Shown here one piece after another: positions 32,107 to 40,884 of a stretch of DNA of 64,000 nt. The number at the start of each line of letters is the position of its first letter. Position 1 is the stretch's first letter. The position numbers were made by a program, and so were the translations under genes. The notes beneath the pieces were generated by a model, which searched no databases, was not told where the DNA came from, and saw only the letters and a program-made list of their open reading frames with translations. Origin of the DNA: UBA7672 sp965279085 (GTDB taxonomy: Bacteria > Pseudomonadota > Alphaproteobacteria > Caulobacterales > Hyphomonadaceae); the NCBI GenBank assembly GCA_965279085.1, contig OZ257149.1:682001-746000 (forward strand). The letters run 5' to 3'.

Positions 32107-34826
32107 GTCTTGGCCCGTTCCTCTTTCTGCAACCCTGGGCGCTGCTCGGCCTCATCGCCTTGCCGATCCTGTGGCTGCTGCTTCGCGCGACACCGCCGGA
32201 GCCCAAGCGCTTTGCGCTACCCTCGCTTGCCCTGCTCGATGATCTCAAGCCCGACGAAGAGACGCCGGCTCGCACGCCATGGTGGCTTCTGCTCCTGCGC
32301 ATGATCGCATTGGGCCTCGCCATCCTTGGCTTCGCCCGCCCGACCTGGGCGCCGAATGCGCAGATCAACACCGGCGGCGGTACGCTGATCGTGGTGGACG
32401 ATGGCTGGGCCAGCGGCGAGCGCTGGCGCGACCTCATCCGCACGGCGACATCGGCTGTGGACGAGACATCTCAGTACGGCGGCCCCGTCCACGTGCTGTT
32501 TACAGCTCCGCAGATTGTACCTCGCGATCCTTCCGAAGCGCTGGATGCGGAATCCGCTCGCCAGCTTCTGCGCAATGCCCGCCCGGCCGCCTGGCTGCCG
32601 AAACGCATGGATGCGCTGAAAAAACTCGACGAGACGGGTCTCAAGCCGGGCCGGATCGTCTGGGCGACCGATGGCTTCGATCATGACGACAGCGCGGCCT
32701 TCGCACGCGGACTCACGGCCAAGGCGGCGACCGAGGTCCGCGTCACACGGCCGAAAAACGCCTTCGCCATTACCTCGGCCGATTCTTCCGCCGAAGGCGC
32801 CCGCGTCGTCGTTGTGCGCGCCAACACGCTTCCGGGTGCGACCGCCGACATCATCGCCGAAACCGCTGAAGGCGCTTCCATCGCCTCGACGCGCATCTCG
32901 TTCAACGGCGGCTCGGAGACAGCCGAGGCGTTGTTCGCCATTCCGGCCGCAGCTCTCAACCGCGTGGCGCGCTTCCGCATCGGTGGATCGCCGTCAGCCG
33001 GCGGCGTCTGGCTGTGGGATGACACGGCCCGCCGCCCGCATGTCGGCCTCGCCGACACGCGCGATGAAGCTCAGCCGCTTCTGTCTGAGCACTATTATGT
33101 TCGCAAGGCGCTGCAGCCCTACGCTCAGCTGACCGAGAAAAAGCTGGCCAACCTTCTCGATGCGCCCATCGACGCCATCATTCTGGGCGACCGGGGCATG
33201 ATTGATGACGCAACGCGCGAGCGCCTGACGGCATGGATCGAGAATGGCGGCGTGCTGATCCGCTTCGCGGGGCCACGTCTCGCCGCGCAGGACGATTCCC
33301 TGACGCCCGTGCCACTGCGCCCCACTTCACGCTCGCTCGGCTCTTCCTTGTCGTGGGAAACGCCGCAGCGTATCGCGGACTTCGCAAGCACCTCGCCATT
33401 CACCGGCATCCCGAAGCCGACCGACACCGCCGTTCGCCAGCAAGTGCTGGCGCAGCCTTCGGCCGAACTGGACAGCCTGACATGGGCGCGGCTGGAAGAT
33501 GGGACGCCGCTGGTCACCGCCCGTCGCATGGGCAAGGGTGAGCTGATCCTGTTCCACGTCACAGCAGACCCCGACTGGTCGGACCTGCCCTATACCGGCG
33601 CGTTCGTGGAAATGCTGCGACGTTCGGTCGTGTCCGGCGGCGAACGCTCCGGCCCGGCGGCTCTTGGCGCTGAAGGCACGCTGGCGCCGACGCGCGTTCT
33701 CGACGGTTTCGGCGTGCTGAGCCCGCCGCAATCATCGGCCACGCCGATCGAGGCGTCCGCTTTCCTCACTACCGTTCCCGGCCCCACCACGCCGCCCGGC
33801 CTCTATTCTGGTCCCGGCGGCGAGCGCGCACTAAACGCTGGCGCTCCGGCGCCGCGGCTGGTCGATACGTGGCCGGGCGTGGCGAAAGTCACCGAACAGG
33901 AAGCTGTCGTTGAGCGTGCCGGTCTCGGCGGCTGGATGATCGCGATCGCTCTGGGAATCGTCGCGCTTGATCTCATCATCGCTCTGGCCTTCGCCGGACG
34001 TTTGCCCCGCATCGGGCGCAAGGCTGCCGCCGGCCTCGCAATCTTCTTCCTCGCCGCCGCGACGCTGCATGCGCCGCCTGTGTCGGCGCAGACATCTGAT
34101 CAGCTGGCCCGAGAGGCTGCCTCGAAACTGCGCTTCGCCTACGTGAAGACGAGCGACCGGCGACTGGACGAAACGACCAAGGCCGGGCTGTTCGGCCTGT
34201 CTTACCAGCTCGGCCTGCGTACATCGGTTGAGCCGGAGATGCCGCACGGCGTCGATCTCGCGCGCGACAGCCTCGAACTTTACCCGATGATCTATTACGC
34301 CGTGCCGCGTGATGCGAAACCGCTGCCTCCGGCGGCCGTCGCCAAGGTGAACGCTTACCTGCGCGCTGGCGGCGCCTTTGTGGTCGACACGCGCGATGCA
34401 GCACCCGGCCGTGACGTATCGGCGAACCTGTCCACGCTGCTGTCCGGCATTGATGCTCCGCCGCTGCAGCCGGCGCCGGCGAACCATGTGCTGACCAAGA
34501 GCTACTATCTGATCCGCTCCTTCCCCGGCCGCCTCAACGGACGGCTCTGGATCGAGAGCGGCGCGGCTGATCGCGATACGCGGCGTGGTGACGGCGTCTC
34601 CGGCCTGTTCATCGGCGGATCGGACTGGGCCGGCGCCTGGGCCATCGACGAGCGGACTGGCCGTCCGCTGCTCACCATGGATGGCGGCGATACGGCGCGC
34701 GAGATGGCGTACCGCTTCGGGATCAACCTCGTGATGTACATCCTCACGGGCAACTACAAGGAAGATCAGGTCCACATTCCGGATCTGCTCGACCGGCTGG
34801 GGACGTCTCGGGACAGGGGCGACTAG
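32103..34826 (+). CDS. Large membrane protein: BatA-like N-terminus and DUF4159
   Basis: A 907-residue protein. N-terminal BatA-type pair of helices (1-85: LFLQPWALLGLIALPILWLLLRATPP, then WWLLLLRMIALGLAILGF), an extracytoplasmic part (about 90-610) with a glutamine-amidotransferase-like segment, two more helices (about 615-660), then DUF4159 (about 680-900: LRFAYVKTSDRRLDETTKAGLFGLSYQL, YPMIYYAVPRDA, GGAFVVDTRDA). Begins at a GTG overlapping DUF58. Together with MoxR it forms a complex-like operon, perhaps for envelope quality control. Confidence 0.9.
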   Translation: MSLGPFLFLQPWALLGLIALPILWLLLRATPPEPKRFALPSLALLDDLKPDEETPARTPWWLLLLRMIALGLAILGFARPTWAPNAQINTGGGTLIVVDDGWASGERWRDLIRTATSAVDETSQYGGPVHVLFTAPQIVPRDPSEALDAESARQLLRNARPAAWLPKRMDALKKLDETGLKPGRIVWATDGFDHDDSAAFARGLTAKAATEVRVTRPKNAFAITSADSSAEGARVVVVRANTLPGATADIIAETAEGASIASTRISFNGGSETAEALFAIPAAALNRVARFRIGGSPSAGGVWLWDDTARRPHVGLADTRDEAQPLLSEHYYVRKALQPYAQLTEKKLANLLDAPIDAIILGDRGMIDDATRERLTAWIENGGVLIRFAGPRLAAQDDSLTPVPLRPTSRSLGSSLSWETPQRIADFASTSPFTGIPKPTDTAVRQQVLAQPSAELDSLTWARLEDGTPLVTARRMGKGELILFHVTADPDWSDLPYTGAFVEMLRRSVVSGGERSGPAALGAEGTLAPTRVLDGFGVLSPPQSSATPIEASAFLTTVPGPTTPPGLYSGPGGERALNAGAPAPRLVDTWPGVAKVTEQEAVVERAGLGGWMIAIALGIVALDLIIALAFAGRLPRIGRKAAAGLAIFFLAAATLHAPPVSAQTSDQLAREAASKLRFAYVKTSDRRLDETTKAGLFGLSYQLGLRTSVEPEMPHGVDLARDSLELYPMIYYAVPRDAKPLPPAAVAKVNAYLRAGGAFVVDTRDAAPGRDVSANLSTLLSGIDAPPLQPAPANHVLTKSYYLIRSFPGRLNGRLWIESGAADRDTRRGDGVSGLFIGGSDWAGAWAIDERTGRPLLTMDGGDTAREMAYRFGINLVMYILTGNYKEDQVHIPDLLDRLGTSRDRGD

Positions 34827-34828
34827 CC

Positions 34829-36874
34829 ATGCTTGACGCGGCCCGCCTTGGATTCGATCCGCTGGTCCCCTGGCTCGTGCTGTGGGTGCTCGTCGGCGCG
34901 GCCGTCGTGCTCTGGGGATTCTATCTCTACCGGCGCGGCAAGGCGTGGCTGTTCCGCGCGCTGGCGCTGACGGTGCTGGCGCTGGCGCTGGCGAACCCGC
35001 TCTGGATCCAGGAACAGCGCGAACCTCTCAAGGACATCGTCGCGGTCATCATGGACCGCTCGGAAAGCATGAACTTCCGCGGCCGCACGGAAACAGCACA
35101 GGCTGCGTTCGACGCGCTCCGCAAGGAGATCGACGCCGACGACACGCTGGAGCTTCGCCTGGCGGAGACAGACCCCGGCGCGGACGGCACCGACATGTAT
35201 ATCGCGCTGCAATCCGCACTTTCGGACGCACCACGCGAGCGGATTGCCGGCGCCATCATGGTCACCGATGGCCAGATCCACGATGCCCCCGCGAAGCCGG
35301 AGGAGGCCCAGCCCTTCGGACCGGTTCACGCCTTGATCGTTGGCGGCGACGATGAGATCGACCGCAACATCGAGATTCAGCAGGTGCCGTCCTTCTCGAT
35401 CATCGACCAACAGGTCGAGATGCGCGTGCAGGTGAACGACCCGACAGCGCGTACCGCGCAGGTCAGTGTTTCCATCAACGGCGAGACCCATCAGCCGCAG
35501 ACCGTGAATGTCGGCGAGCCGGACATGCTCTCGTTCACGCTGAAGCGGCGTGGCGACAATCTGATCGTGCTGTCGGTCGATCCCATCCCCAATGAGCTGA
35601 CGCTCGCGAACAACCTCGCCTCCGCCCACATTTCCGGCGTGCAGGACAGGCTGCGCGTCCTGCTGGTCACCGGCGAGCCGCACGCGGGCGCGCGCGTCTG
35701 GCGCGATCTGTTGAAGTCAGACCCGGCGGTTGACCTCGTCCACTTCACCATCCTTCGTCCGCCGCAGAAATCCGACAACGTGCCGATCGAGGAGATCGCG
35801 CTGATCGCCTTTCCGAAGCCGCAGCTGTTCCGCGAGAAGCTGGACGAGTTCGATCTGGTCATCTTCGATCACGAACTGCGCCCGTCGGTGCTGGAAGAGC
35901 TCTATCTCGACCGCGTGGCGCGTTACGTCGAAAAAGGGGGCGCGCTGCTCATCGCCGCCGGCCCGCCTTATCCGGGCGCGTACATCCTCTACAACACACC
36001 GCTCGGCGGTGTGCTTCCGGGGCGCGCGACCGGGGAGGTCGTGGACAAGAAATTCGTCCCGCAGCTCACTGAACTCGGGAAGCGCCACTCTGTCACGGCG
36101 ACCCTTCCGACGGAGGGGTGGGGTCCGTGGATGCGCTACATGAAGATGGAACAGGGCAATTCCGAAGCCCTGCTGCAGACGCCGGATGGCAATCCGCTGC
36201 TGCTGCTCAACCGTGTGGGTCAGGGCCGCGTAGCGTCCGTGATGTCCGACCAGCTCTGGCTGTGGGCGCGTGGCTATGAAGGCGGCGGCCCCTATGCCGA
36301 ACTCATCCGCCGCACGGCGCACTGGCTGATGAAGGAGCCGGAGCTCGAGGAGGAGCTGCTTGAGCTGCAGGCTGGCGCTGCGCCTGAAGTGAAGGCGACG
36401 CTGCATACCCTTTCTGACAATCCGCCGAAACTGGCCATCACCGACCCCGAGGGTGTTGAAGCCGAAGCCGAATGGTCGCTGGTGTCGCCGGGCAATTACC
36501 AAGCGGTCCTGCCGGCCGGCAAACTCGGCCTCTATCGCGCCAAGAGTGGCAAGCTCAACGCGGTCACACTGCGTGGGCCGACGCACCCGCGCGAGTATCT
36601 CGACCTGCGCGCCACGCCGGACAAGCTGCAGCCGGTGGCCACTGCAACGCTGGGCGGAGTCTTCCGCCTTGGCGCAGATGGCACGCCGACCATGCCACGT
36701 GTGCAGCGTGTGGACGAGCGCGGCAACGCCGCCGGTTCGGACTGGCTCGGCCTGCGCAAGCGCGGCGCCTATGCCGTGCGCGCCACAGAATCCACCACGC
36801 TGCTGCCGGGCGTCATCGGCATGCTGCTGGCCTGCGTCTTCATGATGCTCGCGTGGCGGCGTGAGGGTCGTTGA
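34829..36874 (+). CDS. vWA-like membrane protein with GATase1-like domain
   Basis: A 681-residue protein with two N-terminal helices (about 10-60) and one C-terminal helix (about 655-675). A von Willebrand A-like region carries the MIDAS-type sequence DRSES (in VAVIMDRSESMNF, near 71-83). A later segment (RYVEKGGALLIAAGPPYPGAY) resembles the GATase1-like fold found in these proteins. It begins 2 nt after DUF4159 and ends 3 nt before a convergent GNAT. Probably the last member of the MoxR operon; biochemical role unknown. Confidence 0.85.
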   Translation: MLDAARLGFDPLVPWLVLWVLVGAAVVLWGFYLYRRGKAWLFRALALTVLALALANPLWIQEQREPLKDIVAVIMDRSESMNFRGRTETAQAAFDALRKEIDADDTLELRLAETDPGADGTDMYIALQSALSDAPRERIAGAIMVTDGQIHDAPAKPEEAQPFGPVHALIVGGDDEIDRNIEIQQVPSFSIIDQQVEMRVQVNDPTARTAQVSVSINGETHQPQTVNVGEPDMLSFTLKRRGDNLIVLSVDPIPNELTLANNLASAHISGVQDRLRVLLVTGEPHAGARVWRDLLKSDPAVDLVHFTILRPPQKSDNVPIEEIALIAFPKPQLFREKLDEFDLVIFDHELRPSVLEELYLDRVARYVEKGGALLIAAGPPYPGAYILYNTPLGGVLPGRATGEVVDKKFVPQLTELGKRHSVTATLPTEGWGPWMRYMKMEQGNSEALLQTPDGNPLLLLNRVGQGRVASVMSDQLWLWARGYEGGGPYAELIRRTAHWLMKEPELEEELLELQAGAAPEVKATLHTLSDNPPKLAITDPEGVEAEAEWSLVSPGNYQAVLPAGKLGLYRAKSGKLNAVTLRGPTHPREYLDLRATPDKLQPVATATLGGVFRLGADGTPTMPRVQRVDERGNAAGSDWLGLRKRGAYAVRATESTTLLPGVIGMLLACVFMMLAWRREGR

Positions 36875-36877
36875 GCC

Positions 36878-37381
36878 CTAGCGCGGAACGCTCAGCTCGC
36901 CCTTGAGCGTCTTGGCGCGGTCCGACAGGTCGCGGATCAGGATGCGCTTCTGGTCGACCGGGCCGGGCAGCTGGAAGCGGCCATTGCCAGCCGGCTGGAA
37001 GCCGAAGCGCTCGTAGTATTCGTGATCGCCGACGAGGATGACGGCGGCGTAGCCCTGCTCGCGGCAGACGCCGATCGCGCGCTCCATCAGCTTGAAGGCG
37101 ACGCCGTTGCCACGGCGGCGTTCGGCGACGGCGATTGGGCCGAGGAAGGCCGCGCGACCCTGCTCGCCGATCTTCACAGGCCAGACGCGGACGACGCCGG
37201 TCAGGCCGTCCGAGTCGATGGCGACGAGGCTGGCGTCAGCGATCTTGGCATTGCCTTCGCGCAGGCGCTCGGCGGTCTTGGCGAAGCGGCCGGGGCCGAA
37301 GACTTCGTCATAGAGCGCTTCGACGGCGTCGGAATGCTCCGGCGCATCGGCAATGATTTCGTAGGCGGGGATGGCGTTCAC
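36878..37381 (-). CDS. GNAT family N-acetyltransferase
   Basis: A 167-residue enzyme with the acetyl-CoA loop LGPIAVAERRRGNGVAFKLMERAIGVCREQGYAAVILVGDHEYYERFGF, the YERFGF ending being typical of the YhbS-like subgroup. The acceptor is unknown. I start at a GTG at 37381 (GGAG 10 nt upstream), which begins the conserved AYEIIADAPEHSDAVEALYDEVFGPGRFA. A longer frame continues upstream but without conservation-like character. Confidence 0.85.
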   Translation of the reverse strand: MNAIPAYEIIADAPEHSDAVEALYDEVFGPGRFAKTAERLREGNAKIADASLVAIDSDGLTGVVRVWPVKIGEQGRAAFLGPIAVAERRRGNGVAFKLMERAIGVCREQGYAAVILVGDHEYYERFGFQPAGNGRFQLPGPVDQKRILIRDLSDRAKTLKGELSVPR

Positions 37382-37678
37382 GGGGCAAGGCTCCGAAGAC
37401 AAGAGTGACGAACCAACGACCGCGGCTTCGGCTTTTGCCTCTGCCCAGGTCAGTACATCACCGCTGGTCGCCGTCTTCCCCCCAAACCCATTCCCAAATT
37501 CTTGGGCAAGGAATCGGGGGCCCTTCGCGCAGCCGGTTATTGGAGGGTGCAAATAGGGAGACTCAGCCCCCAACGCAAGAAAAAATGTGCTGCAGGGTCA
37601 GGCTGGCTGTGCGGCGCTTCCGCCTTCCCTCCCGCTCCTCGCCATGCTGATTAGGCAGCAAAGACGGAGGAAACACCC
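37382..37678. other. Divergent gap without recognised gene
   Basis: These 297 bp separate the leftward GNAT and rightward SDR genes. I see only a 5-bp inverted repeat (CCCAA-N4-TTGGG near 37488-37506) and no clear promoter pair. Short frames in the region have no ribosome-binding site. Confidence 0.4.
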
Positions 37679-38596
37679 ATGGGCGTGCTCGACGGCAAGA
37701 TTGTTCTGGTCACCGGCGGCGGCAACGGCATCGGCAAGGAGACGGCCCTGCTTCTGGCGCGCGAGGGCGCGAAGGTGGTGGTCAACGACCTTGGCGGGGC
37801 TCTGACGGGTGGCGACGAGGGCTCGGCGGGACCGGCGGAGGCTGTGGCGCGGGAGATCAAGGCGGCGGGCGGACAGGCTGCTTCAAACTCGGAGAGCGTA
37901 GCGGATTACAAGGCCGTGTCCCGCATGGTCGAGCAGGCGAAGGACACGTTCGGCGGGCTGCATGCGATCGTGAACCCTGCCGGCATCCTGCGCGACACGA
38001 TGTTCCACAAGATGACGGAGGAGGACTGGGACAAGGTCATCAATGTCCACCTCCGGGGCTCCTTCAACGTCACCCGGGCCTCGATCGAACTGTTCCGGGA
38101 GCAGAAGGATGGAGCGTATGTCCTCTTCACCTCAACCTCCGGCCTGATCGGGAATATCGGACAGGCCAACTATGCGGCGGCCAAGATGGGCATTGTCGGC
38201 CTGTCCCGGATCGTCGCCATGGAGGGGGCCCGCAACAACGTGCGATCCAACGTGATCGCGCCGTTCGCCTGGACGCGGATGATCGCGTCGATTCCCGTAA
38301 AAGACGAAGCCAGCGCCCAGCGAGTCGGCCGGATGCGGGACGCCATGCGGGCAGACCAGGTGGCCCAGCTGGCCGTGGCCCTCTGTGCCGATAGCGCCAG
38401 GCACGTGACGAGCCAGATTTTCGGGGTACGGGGCAACGAAATTGTCCTGTTCGACCAGCCCCGCCCGATCCGCTCCATGGCGGACCTGACAGGCTGGAAC
38501 CCCCAGAAAATCCTCGATACCTGCCTGCCCGCCATGGCGCCGGACTTCTTCAAGCTGGACGCCTCGGCCGATGTCTTCCCCTACGATCCGGTCTGA
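37679..38596 (+). CDS. Short-chain dehydrogenase/reductase, peroxisomal-HSD-like
   Basis: A 305-residue NAD(P)-dependent oxidoreductase: cofactor loop TGGGNGIG (14-21), NDLGGALTGGDEGS insertion typical of multifunctional-enzyme-type SDRs for beta-hydroxyacyl-CoA, VNPAG in place of the usual NNAG, catalytic Ser in TSTSG and Tyr-x-x-x-Lys in NYAAAK. It ends with a short helical extension. Probably a beta-oxidation-like hydroxyacyl-CoA dehydrogenase. GACGGAGGAAACACCC gives a strong start. Confidence 0.9.
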   Translation: MGVLDGKIVLVTGGGNGIGKETALLLAREGAKVVVNDLGGALTGGDEGSAGPAEAVAREIKAAGGQAASNSESVADYKAVSRMVEQAKDTFGGLHAIVNPAGILRDTMFHKMTEEDWDKVINVHLRGSFNVTRASIELFREQKDGAYVLFTSTSGLIGNIGQANYAAAKMGIVGLSRIVAMEGARNNVRSNVIAPFAWTRMIASIPVKDEASAQRVGRMRDAMRADQVAQLAVALCADSARHVTSQIFGVRGNEIVLFDQPRPIRSMADLTGWNPQKILDTCLPAMAPDFFKLDASADVFPYDPV

Positions 38597-38800
38597 GGCC
38601 GAAATAACCTGCAGATCCGGCGCTTTTTCGGCCTCGCCGCCGGAGATTTATGGTTTAGAAAGCGTTCCATCCGCACATCGACGCGGAGAGGTCGCCAGCT
38701 TGTTCCTGCCTTCCCCCAGACGCGGCATTTTCGATGCACCGGCCACGTTGCCGAGCGGCCTGCGGTTGGTGGATTCGGCGCGCCTCGGGGAGCGTTTGTA

Positions 38801-39862
38801 ATGGGCGATAGCGGCGGAACCCTTTGGTCCATGCGGACAAAATCGCGCCAGCCGTGGTGGTCCTACCTGCCCGACGCCGATCTGCTGCAGATGCGACTCA
38901 AGGACCTGCATGTGTCCATCGAAGGGACATGGATTCAGGGCTGCATGAAGACGCTGAACGGCGAGCTGAAGCGCCGCGGCCTCGTGCAGGCACACGCCTG
39001 GATTTCGGACGAGTGGTTCAGCCCCGACACGACGCCCGGGATCGCGGTGCCGTTCTACCTCGCTCATCCGCGTCTCGCGCGTCTTGAACGGAAGCTGTTC
39101 AAGGAAGTCGAGGGCGGCACGCAACGCCAGTGCATGCAGATCCTGCGGCACGAGGCCGGACACATCGTGCAGCACGCCTACGCCCTGCACCGCCGCCGCA
39201 AATGGCAGGACATGTTTGGCCGCTCGTCCTCGACCTACCCGGACAGCTATCGACCGAACCCGAACAGCCGCGATTATGTCCAGCACCTGCCGCGCTGGTA
39301 TGCGCAGAGCCATCCGGACGAAGATTTCGCCGAGACGTTCGCGGTGTGGCTGACGCCGCGCTCGAACTGGCGGCGGAAGTATGCCGAGTGGCCGGGCGCT
39401 CTCGAGAAGCTTGAATATGTCGATAGCCTGATGGCCGAAATCGGCGGAAGCCGCGTCGGCCTGACCCGCCGCCTGGAAGTCGATCCGGTCGGCCGGCTCA
39501 ACATGACGCTGGACGAGCATTACGAGCGCAAGCTGGCTCACTACGCCGCCGACACCGACACGCGGTATGACCGCGACCTGCTGCGCATCTTCTCCAACGA
39601 GCCGCGGCACGCGCGCTCGAAGCCTGCGTCCGCTTTCATCCGCCGCAACCGTATCAAGATCCGCGATGCGGCCTGGCGCGTGTCTGGCACCTATCAGATC
39701 GCGCTCGACAGCACCATCGATCACCTGATCAACCGCGCCCGCGCGCTGAAGCTGCGTGCGCCGGGGACCGAGAGCGAACTGCGCAAATCCATGGTGCGGC
39801 TGCTGAACAACAAGGTGGCCCACCAGCTCCATACATCACGGCGGCAATGGTTCGCGGTATGA
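38801..39862 (+). CDS. Putative zinc-binding metallopeptidase
   Basis: A 353-residue soluble protein with no signal peptide. Zincin motif HEAGH at 117-121 (QILRHEAGHIVQHAYALH), and a downstream Glu178 in HPDEDFAETFAVWL as third ligand candidate, the arrangement of gluzincin-like putative metallopeptidases. The rest is Arg-rich and helical. GGGAG precedes the ATG by 8 nt. Its stop overlaps the start of an ATP-grasp ligase gene, so the two are made together. Substrate unknown; a cytoplasmic peptide processed or ligated by the pair is inference. Confidence 0.85.
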   Translation: MGDSGGTLWSMRTKSRQPWWSYLPDADLLQMRLKDLHVSIEGTWIQGCMKTLNGELKRRGLVQAHAWISDEWFSPDTTPGIAVPFYLAHPRLARLERKLFKEVEGGTQRQCMQILRHEAGHIVQHAYALHRRRKWQDMFGRSSSTYPDSYRPNPNSRDYVQHLPRWYAQSHPDEDFAETFAVWLTPRSNWRRKYAEWPGALEKLEYVDSLMAEIGGSRVGLTRRLEVDPVGRLNMTLDEHYERKLAHYAADTDTRYDRDLLRIFSNEPRHARSKPASAFIRRNRIKIRDAAWRVSGTYQIALDSTIDHLINRARALKLRAPGTESELRKSMVRLLNNKVAHQLHTSRRQWFAV

Positions 39863-40881
39863 AACCGCTACGTATCCTCGCTCTCGCGCACCCTGACCTG
39901 ATCCCGCCCGAAACCGTCGAGGGATATTCAGAGTCGGAATCGTATGTCTGGAAGACAGAGTACGATGTCTCCTCCACGCTGAAGGCGAGCGGGCATGAGG
40001 TCCGAATGCTGGGGGTACAGACCGAGCTGGCCCCGATCCGCGATATGGTCGAGGAATGGAAGCCGGACATCGTCTTCAACCTGCTCGAGGAATTCCACGG
40101 CGAGTCGCTCTATGCGCAGAACGTGGTGGGCCTGCTCGAGCTGCTGCGCGTGCCGTACACGGGGTGCAATCCGCGTGGGATGATGCTGGCGCGCGGCAAG
40201 GACCTGTCGAAGAAGCTGCTGAAGTATCACCGCGTGCCAGCGCCGGCGTTTGCCGTGTTTCCCATTGGCAAGAAGGTGCGCCGCCCGGGCCGTCTCAAAT
40301 TCCCGCTGATCGTGAAGAGCCTGTGGGAAGACGCATCGCTGGGCATCGCGCAGGCTTCCATCGTAGACACGGACGAGAAGCTGGCCGAGCGCGTGGCGTT
40401 CATTCACAAGCGGCTGAACACGCCCGCCATCGCGGAAGAGTTCATCGACGGACGCGAAATCTATGTCGGCGTTGTCGGCAATGATCGCCTGCAGGTTTTG
40501 CCGGTGTGGGAGCTGAGCTTCTCGAACCTTGCTGACGGCGCGCATGCGATCGCCACCGAAAAGGTGAAGCACGATCCGATCTACCAGGAGAAGCGCGGCA
40601 TCCTGCAGGGGCCGGCGCAGGATCTTCCGCCGTCCGTGGTCACCAAGATCCGCACGCTGGCCAAGCGCATCAGCCATACGCTGGAGCTCGACGGCTATTG
40701 CCGGATCGACTTCCGCCTGTCGAAGGACAACGTACCGTACTTCATCGAGGCGAATCCGAACCCCGAGATCGCGGCGAGCCAGGAATTCGCGCAGGCCGCG
40801 CTGCATGCCGGCACGAGCTATGCGGACCTTCTGAACAAGATCGTCTCGCTTGGCCTGAAGCGCGCGGGCGTCGAGATCTAG
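39859..40881 (+). CDS. ATP-grasp ligase, D-Ala-D-Ala ligase-like
   Basis: A 340-residue ligase starting in the ATGA overlap. It follows the Ddl plan: VVGLLELLRVPYTGCNPRGMMLARGKDLSKKLL (88-121), ATP-grasp lysine in FPLIVKSLWEDASLGIA (148-164), EEFIDGREIYVGVVGN (193-208), and metal site residues Asp284, Glu297 and Asn299 in CRIDFRL and FIEANPNPE. Such enzymes join a carboxylate to an amine using ATP. It differs from housekeeping Ddl in sequence and is not near mur genes. An upstream ATG at 39847 is less likely. Confidence 0.9.
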   Translation: MKPLRILALAHPDLIPPETVEGYSESESYVWKTEYDVSSTLKASGHEVRMLGVQTELAPIRDMVEEWKPDIVFNLLEEFHGESLYAQNVVGLLELLRVPYTGCNPRGMMLARGKDLSKKLLKYHRVPAPAFAVFPIGKKVRRPGRLKFPLIVKSLWEDASLGIAQASIVDTDEKLAERVAFIHKRLNTPAIAEEFIDGREIYVGVVGNDRLQVLPVWELSFSNLADGAHAIATEKVKHDPIYQEKRGILQGPAQDLPPSVVTKIRTLAKRISHTLELDGYCRIDFRLSKDNVPYFIEANPNPEIAASQEFAQAALHAGTSYADLLNKIVSLGLKRAGVEI

Positions 40882-40884
40882 CGA

